Made by a program: the position numbers and the translations under genes
Shown here: positions 23,985 through 34,872 of the stretch, piece by piece
How the letters are laid out: the number at the start of each line of letters is the position of its first letter
How positions within the stretch are numbered: the first letter of the stretch is position 1
Notes under the pieces: model-generated
Database searches by the model: none
What the model saw: the letters and a program-made list of their open reading frames with translations, nothing else
What the model was told of the DNA's origin: nothing
Assembly: GCA_036362985.1 (NCBI GenBank)
Contig: JAYGXS010000007.1
Span: forward strand, 25,202,723-25,266,722
Length of the DNA: 64,000 bases
From: Ligula intestinalis
Taxonomy: Eukaryota; Platyhelminthes; Cestoda; Diphyllobothriidea; Diphyllobothriidae
Direction: 5' to 3'

Positions 23985-24150
23985 TTTAAAACTGGAGTAT
24001 CTACCAGGAGGTACGCAGAGACTCCTGTGGGAGACATACTGATGAGTCGACCCCCTCACAGCTGCGACAGGCAGTGGCCGAATATTAGCGAAACTCGTTT
24101 CTGGACTTCTAGCTAGTACTTCTGCTGCCAGTACGGTGTATCGTGTAGTC
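23985..24150 (+). repeat. hammerhead-like short interspersed element
   Basis: It contains CTGATGAGTCGAC at 24039 and GCGAAACTCGTTTC at 24088-24101, separated by about 40 bases with internal pairing (GTCG with CGAC). The CTGATGA and GAAAC boxes are the two invariant parts of the hammerhead core. Schistosome Sm-alpha SINEs are known to carry such ribozymes. The arms needed for stem I are not clearly complementary here. The same family is seen at 1-110 and in part at 9610. I call it a degraded repeat with a possible ribozyme core. Confidence 0.45.
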
Positions 24151-25100
24151 CCTACTTATTTCACTGACTTCTTAAACAACAAAAAATGCCAGTACTGATG
24201 AGTAGCGACTGCAATACAAAATTCCGCTGTTGCCTGCTAGTTATGCCCTGTAAATTCACCCAAAGATCTAGGGTGCATTGCATTTGGAATGCAAAGAAGA
24301 AATATTCGTGGAAATGTTCAGAAGAAAAACACAACCAGTCAAAATTATCACGCCCCGTGACGTTTGAAGATCGGCATTCCTCTGACCTTCCATCAAGGTT
24401 CCCCGGCTACTTAATTTTCGTTGGCACACCTGCAGTCATACTGCTAAAGCCTTCTAACTACTGAATAATCTAAACCATCTGACAATTTATCAGTATCAGT
24501 CACCTCATGTCTACACACGGTAAGTTTGATCTGCCGTTCCAGTCGATGCTACACGCAGACTGATAGATGGGTTCTCACAGCTGAAGTTAGTGGTAAGTTA
24601 CACGTAGAGTTAAGCTTAGAGTTAGGGCAGCAGCCAAGCCTATTTCCCCGTGTTATTCTTACAACGTGCCTGTAATGTGCGATTGTAATTCGAAGGTTTA
24701 CTCGCTGGATATTTTTCCAAGGCTGCGGGGTCGACGGTTGCAAAAACTTCACAGTTCCTTAGTCTGCAGTAGAAAACTACTTCCCTGTAAAGAAAATTAC
24801 TTTGTGGCAAATGATGCCCTAGACAAAATTATCTATTAAAAGTCCATATTTGGAGGAATGAGAGATGGTTATACAGAGATTTTCGCAACTTTTTCAGCCC
24901 TGCACGTGATACGTGCAGACAGGATTTCGTTAATATTTTATACCCTTCGTACCTTGTTGTTCTGAAATAGTACGATTTCCAAAAAATCGTGCAACCAAAG
25001 TCGCAAATCGCTCACTGGTTAAAAAACGGAAGTAATTAATTGCTACAGAAGGAGCAGACTTAGTTTTCTGGAAGGAAAAACAGTTCTAATGAGTGGCAGC
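24151..25100. other. unassigned stretch
   Basis: I see no recognised repeat or gene. A 92-codon frame (24186-24464) has no family motif. Confidence 0.4.
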
Positions 25101-25359
25101 CCCGTTACGTTTTTGGACATATTGACTTCGAACTCACTAAATTTATCCGTTTATTCTTCTGAGGTCTTCGGTTATAATTAGCAAGCCCACATTTCCTTCT
25201 GAATAAAACTTCCTTGGAGAATTTGGTATGCAAAATAACAAGAATTGTTTGCCATCCATGAAGTATACACGGAAGTTGCGAGGAATTTGACGTAAATCCT
25301 ATTCCGTCTACCCAACAAATCCACGTGAAACTGCTCAATTTCAACTGGATAGGTGGACC

Positions 25360-26612
25360 AAACGTGTCCTTACTTCGAAGAAATACGTATTCATTCCATG
25401 TCCGTACCACTGGTCATTGACACTACTCGACCGTCAAAGGAGCTCACATTTGATCCCTGCCATTAGCCGCACAGCGGCTAGTACTACAAAAGTTACAGGC
25501 AACGATAACGGAGACTAGAATGGCCATTGCTGGCTCATGAGGTGTCACCAGCCAGTCACATCCAACCCCAGAAATTGCGCCACCCGAAGAATGAAACTGT
25601 GGCGCCCAACGCTCTAAAACTTTGAACCAAGGGATCGTCGCCTTGCCGCTCAACGCTTACAGTAATACTTAGGGAAGCGTTGAGCGGCTAAGTGGCAAGG
25701 CAACAACCCCATGGCTGAAAGGTCCAGATCGTTGGATGTCTAGTCATTGTTAGGTATCGCGTTAGGACTTAGGGTCAAAAGTTTGGATTACGGCCAGGCT
25801 TAGTGTAAGGATTAGGTTTTAAGGTTAGGGTTTAGTCGTAGGTTATATGTCAAGGTACTTATTTTGTCAACCTCAATTGCACTGTTAGTCGAGACCATCA
25901 GGAGAGTCAGTTTCAATTATATGTTCTTCTTACTTTCTCCTTCGAGTTGAAGGGTAACCATGAGCTGGGATGAGTTCGTCTAGAATGGTTCGCTGATGTC
26001 TTCGTTTGTTTGCTTCCCGAAAAAATAGGCAATATAACAGGGGACATGGATTTTGCCTGGTAGACGCGCTGAGGTTCAGCCTCGATTAACCATATGGACG
26101 CTCAATTTTGACGTTTAAATTTGCTGTTATAACCAGGAGTAATTTATGGTTTACGGGTTGTGCGCGCTGAAACGGCTGCCTCACTATAAATCATGCCTTA
26201 TCACAATAGAATCGTTTGTGTTGGTAAACTAAACGCCTCTAATTAATGATAAATACAAATTTTGGGGAAATAAAGGGGCCATGGGGAGAGAAGCAAACAT
26301 AACTCATGGTTTATGGGTGCTGCTTCAAAAATATCAGCTGCGAAAAATATAGCCGAATGCTTTGTTAATATGACCATTCTAGCAGATGCCTAAAATCTGC
26401 TGCCCTTATGGTCAGTACGAGCCCACAGCTTCAAGTGAAACCTGACGTTTCCTCTCGCGAGTGAGCAGGCAGGTTTTTACCTTAAAACCAGCAGTCAGAA
26501 TCTTACGGTTTGATGTAAAGTTGTGTTCTTACCTTTTTACCAGGGTACTGGATTTTAAGTCTATTTTTCATTTGAGTCAGTGTTATTTTAAGCAAAATAT
26601 CAGAATATTTGA
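25360..26612 (+). repeat. duplicated block, copy 1
   Basis: This block matches 27595-28765 in order over more than 1 kb, with moderate divergence and indels. A stretch of 38 identical bases lies at 26205-26242 and 28377-28414, an offset of 2172. Other shared blocks are GGGTCAAAAGTTTGGATTA, TTGTCAACCTCAATT, GTTTGCTTCCCGAAAAAA, CGCTCAATTTTGACGTT and GCTTCAAAAATATCAGCTG. Both copies carry a minus-strand SINE-A at the left (25484 and 27728) and a degenerate TTAGGG tract. It could be an old tandem duplication or two copies of a large unknown repeat. Confidence 0.75.
25484..25660 (-). repeat. SINE-A copy within duplicated block 1
   Basis: In reverse the body gives GTGACTGGCTGGTGACACC, TCATGAGCCAGCAATGGCCA and TTCTAGTCTCCGTTATCGTT. 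The tRNA-like head is degraded (GTTCAAAGTTTTAGAGCG). Its position matches the SINE-A at 27728 in the second block copy, so the SINE probably predates the duplication. Confidence 0.7.
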
Positions 26613-26679
26613 GGAGCCGTGTAATAAACGAATTAAAAGCTAACGAGACTGGTTTTTACCCCTCTGCCTTGGGTCTCTC

Positions 26680-26890
26680 TGGAGGCCCTGACAACCGTAA
26701 CAGCTGGTAGTATGAACAGATAGCAGAGCCGACGAAGACAACGCAGACTGGAATGCCTATTTCTGGCTTGTTAGTCGTCGCCAGCCAGTCATACACAGAC
26801 TCAATTAGTGTCCCACTCGAGCCTTGAACTCGCGACCATTTTGATCAGGATCTAACGCCTTAACCGTTGAGCCATAATCTCATTGTCTCG
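26680..26890 (-). repeat. SINE-A copy, near full length
   Basis: The reversed head reads GATTATGGCTCAACGGTTAA, then GGTCGCGAGTTCAAGGCTCG. The body follows with GTGTATGACTGGCTGGCGAC and CAAGCCAGAAATAGGCATTC. The tail is TAGCAGCTGTTACGG-like, ending in GGGCCTC. It lies head to head with the plus-strand copy at 26985. Confidence 0.8.
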
Positions 26891-26984
26891 CCCAAGGCAG
26901 AGCGCGACAGATGAGTTCCGTTAGCGGTCAGGTGAAGGTCCATCAACGAGTGTCAATATCCCATGACCTAAGCCGAATAGACAA

Positions 26985-27165
26985 GGGCTCGTGGCTCAGT
27001 GGTTAGGGCTTTTGACTCTGATCAAAGAGGTCGCGAGTTGGAGGCTCGAGTGGGGCACCATTTGGGTTTTGGGTGTGACTGGCTAACGACGCCTAATATG
27101 CCAGAAATGGCCAGTCCAGTCTACCTTGTCTTTGCCAGCCATGATATCTGCTCAATGGAGTTGGA
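26985..27165 (+). repeat. SINE-A copy, near full length
   Basis: The head reads GGGCTCGTGGCTCAGTGGTT, a good pol III A box. GAGGTCGCGAGTTGGAGGCT follows where the B box is decayed. The body has GTGTGACTGGCTAACGACGC, CTAATATGCCAGAAATGGCC and CTTGTCTTTGCCAGCCATG. The segment just upstream (26890-26955, CAGATGAGTTCCGTTAGCGG and GTCCATCAACGAGTG) recurs at 52025-52070. Confidence 0.8.
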
Positions 27166-27594
27166 TAGACAGTTTTACCTGCAGCCAAGTTTGCAGTGGA
27201 AACTGCAATGCAGGAATTGGAACGGGTAGGTAGACGATACTGCTGTAGTTCTTTTTAAATAGACTGATCTGAAGTTGTCCAAACCAACATCTACCGCACT
27301 TCTTCATTAATTTTGTGCAATTCACAAAAATAGCGTTGCTGAACAACTGCAATTCTACACTGAAATGTTGAAGAAACTTTGCAAACTTCAGCTTACCGGT
27401 AGAACATTTCCCAAGTTCATGCTAAAATGGTCCGCCATTTATCCATCCTTCACAAATACAAGTCTGTTAACAGCTTATCACTCTGGGTTAAAACTCACAG
27501 CTTTGATGATGAAATTTATAGAGCAGTCGCACTTCAAAAAATAGACAAATGAATTCACATTCAACTGCTCACTTGCGAATTGATAGGTTGATAT

Positions 27595-28765
27595 CTCCTG
27601 TCTTTACTTCTAAGAAATCCCTATTCATTTCATGTTGGTAAACGTACATTAATCCACCGGTGTATAGACAGTATCCGACCGCTAATGGAACCTAGTCGTC
27701 TAACTTGAGGCTCTCGCTCGAGCCCGCCAGTAGCCGTTTCTGGCTCATTAGCCGTCATCAGTCAGTCATGCCCAACGCCAGCCCCAGGAGGTGTGCCACC
27801 CGAGCCTCAAATTTGCCACCTATTGACTAGACGACCAACGTTCGAAAGCATTGAGCCGGGGGCTCCACGCCCTGCCGTTGAACGCTTCCCTATGGGTTAC
27901 TATAAGCAGTAGCGTTTGGCCTAGGGTGAGAGCTTCGTGGTAAGGATCGGGTCAAAAGTTTGGATTATGGCTGGACTTAGAGTAAGGATGAGATGTTGAG
28001 GCTAAGGTTTAGTCATAGGCTTCTAGTGGAGAAATTTACTTTGTCAACCTCAATTACATTGTCATCATGAGAGTCAGTTTCACTTATATATGTCTTCTTC
28101 CTCGACTTGATTGGTAACGAGGAGCCGGGGTGAGTTTGTCTAGAATAGCTTGCTAACGCCTTCGGTCGTTTGCTTCCCGAAAAAAGGCTATATGTCAGTG
28201 GACACGGATTTTTTCTGGAAAACGCGCTGATGATCAGCCTCGATTAACCGAAAGAACGCTCAATTTTGACGTTAGATTTTGCCGTTGTTATCAGGTTAAC
28301 GTCATTTGGAGTAATTTATGTACTCCGATTTTTGCGCGCTGAAAGGGCTGTCTGGCGTTAAATCATGCCCTTAAACAATAGAATCGTTTGTGTTGGTAAA
28401 CTAAACGCCTCTAAATAATGCGAAGTACAAAGTTTGGGCAAAAACGGGGGGGGGGGGTGGGGGAGCCGCAAACATAAATCGTAGTTTATGGGTTCTGCTT
28501 CAAAAATATCAGCTGAAAAAAATATGGCCAAATGATTTGGTGGTATTTCCATACTAGCAGCTAAAACTAGCTAGCGACCCACAATAGATAAATAAACTAG
28601 TAATAAGTAGATAAATTACAGAACTAACCTTTTCTCTCACAAGTGACTGGAAAGATATTGATCTTTAAACCAGCCTTCAGATGATTAGGATTTAATTGAA
28701 AGTTGTGTTTGAACCTCATCACCAGGGCTTTGGAGTTTAAATCATTTTTTAAATTTGTGTCATCA
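27595..28765 (+). repeat. duplicated block, copy 2
   Basis: This is the counterpart of 25360-26612 and includes the minus-strand SINE-A at 27728-27875. A run of 11 G (28447-28457) replaces the short GGGGCC patch of copy 1, and a segment of about 60 bp with CTAGCTAGCGACCC (28560-28620) is specific to this copy. No coding frame is conserved between the two copies, so it looks non-coding. Confidence 0.75.
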
Positions 28766-29224
28766 TTGGAGTGATCGCCCTCTTCGTATTCGCATGATCT
28801 CTTTGAATGGAGGGGACAATCAGGAAAGACAAATCGGCGTCTCTCACCCGGCGCAGTAGCGTACGAAGTCCGGTTCCGTTAGCGGAGGTGGATCACTCCA
28901 TTGGTGAAAAATGCAAATAGGACCTAATGATAGGTCAAAGGTGACTTGTATAGCCACCTAAACAGAGCACCTGGACAGGAAGTCCCTGCGCTACGTAAAA
29001 CATATGACCTTGGGACAGATGTCGGAAGGGCAATCACTTCACTGCCTCCACCCTAATAGAAAACTAAATTGTAACCTTACTCTTTATACTGCAGGCAACA
29101 CAAAACCCATACCGTAGCCCTTAACATAATCCAGACCGGCCGCCAACCTTGACTTGGACTCTAGCCTTTAACCTCACCCCAAACTCAACCCTACCCATCA
29201 CCTTAAACCTAAGGTAATATCCGC
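28766..29224 (+). repeat. CCCTAA-bearing dispersed repeat, copy C1
   Basis: TATAGCCACCTAAACAGAGC (from 28958) opens a unit with imperfect CCCTAA-like sequence at 29055-29215, closing in TTTTGCGTAAAATCAGGACA. The same order appears at 49418-49640 and, in reverse, at 51545-51860. The preceding part, ATCATTGGAGTGATC at 28764, also occurs at 31190. The unit has no coding content. Confidence 0.5.
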
Positions 29225-29640
29225 TGAATTTTGCGTAAAATCAGGACAGCTGGACACATGCCTGGGACGCGCATTCACAAACATAATTTGGCAGTAAGAC
29301 GCATTACCGCAAGCGGCTGCTCATGCCTACGAGACACCCACGAGTTTAATTTCGCAGCTGCTAGGATAAACGCCCACGCCGGTAACAAGACAGGTCGACA
29401 ATTGATTGAAGCCTGGGCCTCGGATGAGAACTCAGCCAATCGATTGATCGATTTGGCACCGGCATACACGGCCCTGCGCAGACGTCTCCGGACTGACATC
29501 ACTGGTGTTTGATTAGCCCCTGGCCCTTTGTAACTGCTGCTTGTTTTTCGCAGACGCTTTTATCTCTGACGATATACTCCAGTAAGATTTCGAAAGCTCA
29601 GACGAATAAACCTATGATTTCGGTGATTCACACGTTCTCT
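29225..29640 (+). pseudogene. Penelope-like element 3' end: C-terminal coding fragment plus hammerhead-like tail
   Basis: The open frame ending at 29512 carries RIHKHNLAVRRITASG, HEFNFAAARINAHAG and RQLIEAWASDENSANRLIDL, then APAYTALRRRL. This resembles the C-terminal end of Penelope-like proteins, where the GIY-YIG endonuclease region finishes with a conserved EAW and an asparagine-rich IN..IDL block. A sister fragment at 40258-40424 shares EAWASDE and RLIDLAPAY. About 55 bp after the stop comes CTGACGATATACTCC, then TTCGAAAGCTCAGACG and AATAAA (29566-29610), followed by a pyrimidine-rich tail. The upstream catalytic domain is absent. Confidence 0.7.
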
Positions 29641-29689
29641 TTTTTTCTACCAATCATGTGTACTGTGGATGGTTCCTACTCCCATGTCC

Positions 29690-30800
29690 TGCATAGGTGG
29701 CTATGCAAGTCATCCTTGCCAAATGCGGTTTAATCCCATCGGAAGATAAGGCCAGCTGTGCCGGACCAGGAGTGACGGACTGATAAGACCAGTGTGTGGG
29801 AGCTTGCCTTGCTGACTCACGCTGGCTTCGTTGCCAAAAGCCGCGAAAGTGCAGTGGCTACGCGCGCCGGCTAATCTCCTACGCACTGTGTCTGCCTTTG
29901 TTTGCCGCGCACTCGGCAACCATCGCACGAGACAGGGACTCCCCCACTGGTGTCTGTCCTTGGCGTTCACCAATCACAATCAAGGCCATCAGACAGACAA
30001 AAGGCTTCGGAGACTGAAGTTTGAGTTACTCGGCCTTCCGCCTGGGCTCGAGACGGATGCGACGCTACAGTGCTCTCTCAGGGTGCTGATGATCGAACTC
30101 AACGCCAGGCCGAGTCAACCACTTTTCTACTATCTATTCTCCTACTTGTTCTGCACAGAATATAAACTTCTCCTACTCTGGTTCTCCAAGACTTCTCTAT
30201 AATCTCCCAAGGAACCGAGCCTGGAAGATCGCAATCGTTAGGATTAACCGGCGTAACCTTAACGCCTTTGCGATAAGTGCAGTGCACAACTAGGTCAGGC
30301 CATTAGACATTGTGGTTTGTGAACGAGTTGGTCAGATGCGTGACTACCAATTTCCTGTGTCTGGGTCTTACGGATTTTAGGGGGAGCCCAGATCTGAATG
30401 GTCATCGCTGTAATTACTGTAAACCTGACAACGTGACTCACCCTTTTTGCACCTACCCCTCTACTCCGAAAAAAGAAACCTATTCATTCATGCGTCCTTT
30501 CACTTTGGACCCTGTAATCTCTAAATCAGAATGCTTACTCACTTGTGTAAATGGCGGGTGAATATCAGTTCTCACCTCTCCTGGTCCCTCCCCCACCCCT
30601 TGTTCCCCTTTGTCAACACTTTTTGAGTTTCAGCATTTGCCGGCCTCTGATTTGAAAAGAAAACCCCGGTGACACTCTCACACCCTCGTAGTCTCCCCAT
30701 TCCGAGTTGTTATGTATCACTGGGTGCACATCTAACCGTCCGCGAATCCGCCCCCACCCAGCCCCGCTCCTGCCACCAAACCGACCGGCCGACCTTATGA
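29690..30800 (+). repeat. triplicated unit, copy 1 (with an LTR insertion)
   Basis: The left part (29690-29794) matches 32236-32334, and the right part (30276-30800) matches 32331-32935 and 31704-32195. All three share the 20-mer GTAATCTCTAAATCAGAATG (30514, 31968 and 32588). Others shared are GATCTGAAT near 30393, GTCAACACTTTTT, GCCGGCCTCTGATTTGAAAA and GTTGTTTATC-like ends. Copy 1 is interrupted by the LTR-like element 29795-30275, and copy 3 shows the uninterrupted form. I recognise no coding domain, so this is an unnamed repeat. Confidence 0.8.
29791..30279 (+). mobile_element. LTR-like element (solo), 4-bp duplication AGTG
   Basis: The 481-bp element runs 29795-30275, from TGTGGGAGCTTGCC to CCTTTGCGATA. 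It is flanked by AGTG at 29791-29794 and 30276-30279. The empty site is preserved in the paralogous unit at about 32331 (accagtgcattgcac). Internally it has CACCAATCACAATC, an AATATAAAC polyadenylation-like site near 30160, and CCAAGGAACCGAGCCTGGAA leading to GATCGCAATCGTTAGG at the 3' end. These are shared with the other LTR-like copies. No internal region remains. Confidence 0.88.
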
Positions 30801-31703
30801 ACGTCTATGCTCAACCAATAAACCACGGAACCCTTCTGTTCTGTCATCGGAAATATGAATTAGTTTGGGATGGTCTCTAAACAACTGTGTTACAATACTG
30901 AACCCGCTCGCAACGATTTTTCTGGAATTCATGCAGGTATTTGCATAGTGGTCAGCATCATTGCAGGGGAAAAACAGCACCACGGACTATGGAGGCTTGG
31001 ATGACAGTTTCTGAGTTGTTGATCATCCGCAGCTGATCGCGACCTAACCTCCGGGCTCCGATGGTCAGAGGTGAAACGTTCGCAATGGTTTCTTTTCGCT
31101 TTAGTGTAGCAGTGGTGAACACCTTCCCCCCTCCACCCTCGAAAAGACGATGCCCAGACCTGTCATTAAGTCCTGTTTGGATGTGTCATCATTGGAGTGA
31201 TCCCTCTCAGCTAACCGAACCAGGATTTTTACGCCACGGCACCGGATGAGAGATGCAGTCTTTTTTCTATCTGGTTTACCTTTCCATTTCAAGCGGTAAC
31301 GCGAATTTATGATAACGATGACTTATACGGCCGCCTAAACGCGGGAAAAGGAACACCTCGCTTTACGCAAAAAACATGAAGGTCGTGTCTTCAGCCTAAA
31401 AGAAAATCAAACCGTAAGCTTCCGCTTAACTCTAGCCCTACCTTAGACTGAAAGCCTACAGTTAATGTGAACCCATGCCTTAACTCTACCTTAACATCTG
31501 TTTCATCATCCTCAAGGAAGACGAATAAGAATGTACGAGGACATGGACTGAATTATACTTAAACTGACGTTTCGCACGCTCGTTCGGTGCCATCGTCAGA
31601 GTAACATGGTGATTGTTCCTGATTGCCGTGACTGTTTCAGTCTTGCCGCATGCCTGGTATTATATCCGTGCCCGACGCATGAACTTTGACCTGCCTGTTC
31701 GCT
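30801..31703. repeat. unassigned stretch with a partial CCCTAA repeat (C2) and a hammerhead-like motif
   Basis: The segment 31185-31205 repeats ATCATTGGAGTGATCCCTC (compare 28764). From 31320, CTTATACGGCCGCCTAAACG opens a CCCTAA-bearing unit running to about 31495. On the minus strand 31564-31599 reads CTGACGATGGCACC, then GTGCGAAACGTCAG, a hammerhead-like core with a possible GCAC/GTGC stem. The remainder is unassigned. Confidence 0.5.
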
Positions 31704-32195
31704 AGGCGGGTCAGGCCAGCAGATGTTGCGGCTTGTGAACGCGTTGGTCAGACGCGTGACTGTTAAATTCCGTGTCGACTCAATGCAACCTGGTCCGTTG
31801 AGAGGCGACGGCTATAACAGATTTTATAGTGGGTCCTGATCTGAATTTTCATCGGTGTTTTTACTGTTAGCCTGACTACGTGACTCATCTTCGTTGCGCG
31901 CCCCTCTCTAACCTAACAGTGATGCATTCATTCATGTGGCTTTTCACTTCGGACCCAGTAATCTCTAAATCAGAATGGTTGCTCGCATGTGAGAATGGCG
32001 AACGAATGTGAATTCTCACCTCTCCCTTACTTCCCCACCCCCTCACCCTTCGCTACCTTTTATCAACACTTTTTAAAGACTCATTCTTTGTCGGCCTCTG
32101 ATATGAAAAGAAAGCCCAGACGACACTCCCAGACCCTCGGGTCACCTTATTTCGGAGTGTTGTTTATCCCTGGATTCACATCTATCCCCCCTAGT
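31704..32195 (+). repeat. triplicated unit, copy 2
   Basis: This is a direct copy of the unit seen at 30282 and 32331, sharing the 20-mer at 31968-31987, TTTTATCAACACTTTTT, GTCGGCCTCTGATATG and CGGAGTGTTGTTTATC. It lacks the left part present in copies 1 and 3. Confidence 0.78.
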
Positions 32196-32235
32196 GCAGG
32201 GGGGGGGGGTTGGGAGGCTCGTTTCTCAAGCCACC

Positions 32236-32935
32236 ATGCAAGCCATCCTCACCGAATGCAATTTTGGCCCATCGGAAGAGTAGGTGAGATTCCTCGGATC
32301 AGGAGCGACGGAACAATAAGACCAGTGCATTGCACAACTAGGTCAGGCCGGCAGCCGTTGCGGTTTGTAAACGAGTTGGTCAGACGCCTGACTGCCAGTT
32401 TCCCGTCTCCAACCCCTGCGGCCTGTTCCGTTGAAAGCCGAGGGCTATTACGGATTTCAGGGTGAGCGCAGATCTGAATGGTCATTGTTGTTACTGTAAG
32501 CCCGACAACGTGACTCATGTTCATTTCGCACCCCTCTACCCTAAAAAAGAGATATATTTATTAATGTGGCTTTTCACTGCGGACCTTGTAATCTCTAAAT
32601 CAGAATGATTACTCACACGTGAACATGGCGAACGAATGTTAGTTCTCACCTCTCCCTGCCCCCCCCCCCCCACCCTCTTAGTTCCCTTTTGTCAACACTT
32701 TTAGAGGTTCATCGTTTGTCGGCCTCTGATTTGAAAAGAAATACCAGATGACACTCCCACACCCTCGGAGTCACCCCATTTCGGAGTGTTGTTTATCGCT
32801 GGGTTCACATCTATCCCACATCTGTCCGCATCTATCCCTCTGGTGAAAGGGGAGGGGTGGGAAGCTCGTGCTTTAACCCGCGAATCCGGTCCCACCTACA
32901 CCCCCACCTGGCCGGCCGGCCTTACGAACGTGACC
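32236..32935 (+). repeat. triplicated unit, copy 3 (uninterrupted)
   Basis: This copy holds both the left part (ATGCAAGCCATCCTCACCG, CCCATCGGAAGAGTAGG) and the right part without an LTR between them. A run of 13 C (32659-32671) sits where copies 1 and 2 have short C-runs, so the poly-C probably expanded within the unit. It ends with CCGGCCGGCCTTACGAACG, paralleling copy 1 at about 30785-30802. Confidence 0.8.
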
Positions 32936-33370
32936 AGACTGGGTTAAAGGGGTCCATTCTGCGGGTAAACAAGCTTCGGTGGCGGCCGATTGTCGGGTGC
33001 TCCTACGTGCTTATTGCCGTGAAAGTCTGTCGTGGTGTTTGGATCAGCAATGGAGGTAATTAAATGATAAAACCGTGACTAATTTAGTGCCAACTTGAAC
33101 GCACGGGAGGGATTTGCGGTGAGAGGCGGACTGGGGGACGATTGTGAAAAGTCTCGGAGACTAGTGAGTGTGTCATACTTCGTATCCTCAATGCCTCCTT
33201 GGGCGGAAAGTGACTGAATAGGAAAGGTATGATGAACCAGATAGAAAACGTAGAATAGAATGGAAAAGTTGGCGCTGCTGATGATGAGGAAGAAGAAGAG
33301 GATGAAATAAAAAAGAATAAAGAGGGCATTAATGGGTTTGTCTTTTCGGAGTCGTAGATATTCCCATCAT
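32936..33370. other. unassigned stretch
   Basis: It contains a GAAGAAGAAGAGGATG purine patch (33285-33305). I recognise no repeat family or gene. Confidence 0.4.
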
Positions 33371-33545
33371 AAACCTGAACCACAGACCTAACCTTAACCT
33401 ACTCCTAATATAAATACATGCAGTATGGTTAAAATTAATCATACTCTCACCTCCAAGCATACCCTAACTCTGAATTTAACACTTAACATGGCCTCAATTT
33501 CCCTGGAATTCGGCGCAAAACCAGCTGTGCTACGAGCGGTTATTT
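33371..33545 (+). repeat. CCCTAA-bearing dispersed repeat, copy C3
   Basis: Degenerate CCTAACCTTAACC-type sequence (33385-33495) is followed by CTGGAATTCGGCGCAAAACC and AGCTGTGCTACGAGCGG. This is the 3' border also seen at 29220, 49596 and, in reverse, 51550. Confidence 0.55.
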
Positions 33546-34549
33546 TCTCACGTTTTGTTTAGGGTCCCTCACAAGTACTCCTTACCACCTTGTCAGACCT
33601 TTCATTCGTGGAAGCAGGCTCAGCAACGAACACTTGTTCGTTAGTTGCTAAGTCCAAAAGCGCTAGATACTGGCCTACCAGACAGGCTCCTTTGAAATGC
33701 TAGGGGCGCGAAACTGCCGGAAAGTTTTCTTGCAGCAACTAGCTGACTGGAGCATACGATGGACTTAATCGAAATCGGTGGTCGAGCAATCATAATCATC
33801 ATCATTATCATCATCCTTCCACCATCTCCTTCGTCCCCCCTTCTCTTTCTATTCTTACTTCTGCACTTCCTTTCTTCCATTCCCTCATTCGCCCTATCCT
33901 TTTTTCTTTTCACCTCATCTCGATCCTCTTTACCACTCCACTTTTGATCTTCAGGCCATCACTTTTCGTTGCTAGTGTTGTCCTAAAAAGAACTTATAAC
34001 ACCTTTGTAAACTCCATGGCCTTTCAGTCGGCCAGAGCCATTTGGGCCGCGCATATTGCATTGCAATTGTTTTTGCAAAGCTAAAGACGGACCTGTGGGC
34101 ACTCGAGACAGACACTTTGGTATAATTCCCCCCCCCCCCCCCCAACTGATGGACGTCCCTGTCATTGACAATCTTTACATGGTCTTCATTATAAAATTAA
34201 TTATCAAAGTGCGGTGTTGGACAGGGGTGATTTTTCCTTATAGCTTGGTAGTGCGCCTTTCCAGCCAATCACAGTTGAATTGACGGCAGTGACATTTCAA
34301 ATGGACTTTTATCTGAGGGCCCTCAATTGGGAGGCGCCCGTTGACCAGGTCTTCAGTGCCGACTGGGAATTCGCAATCGTTACGTAGCCCAATTCCACTA
34401 ACGTGGATCCGCCAAATCATGCAAGCAGTTGGCAGGCCAGTGTGAAGGTTAATTGGACGGTCATAATGCAGCCAAACCTCCTGTAACGAAGGTGTGTGAA
34501 AGACACTGTTATTTAAAGCACGCAAATAATGGATAATTTGCCCAGCATA
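33546..34549. other. unassigned stretch with CAT microsatellite and C-run
   Basis: An imperfect CAT/ATC microsatellite (33786-33822) runs into a pyrimidine-rich tract to about 33950. A run of 16 C lies at 34128-34143. A 147-codon minus-strand frame (34238-34681) has no motif I recognise. Confidence 0.45.
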
Positions 34550-34872
34550 AAGCAAAGCTCCGTAAAGATGACTTTTATGGCTGTCTGAATAGGAAGCGAT
34601 AAGAGGAACGCCCATCTGCTTAAAATAGGTGTCCATTCGATATATTTTAGGCGGGTAAATATTACCATGTTTGAATCCCAAACATTAACCCTACCATAAA
34701 ACTGACAACTAAACTATGCCTTTGATCTTACCTGCTGTTCTAGCCCTACCCTGATCCTGAACGCAGCAGTAAAGAAGAAATCATGCCCTAAACCTTACTG
34801 TTATCTTGCCTCTAAATTAAACCTCAAACCTAACCATTATCGTTACCCTAACCCTCACCGTAACCCTAAACC
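34550..34872 (+). repeat. CCCTAA-bearing dispersed repeat, copy C4
   Basis: AAGATGACTTTTATGGCTGT and CTGAATAGGAAGCG (C-family 5' block) precede a degenerate CCCTAA tract that is best at 34820-34870, with TAACCCTAAACC-type units. It abuts the TIR element copy at 34873. Confidence 0.5.
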
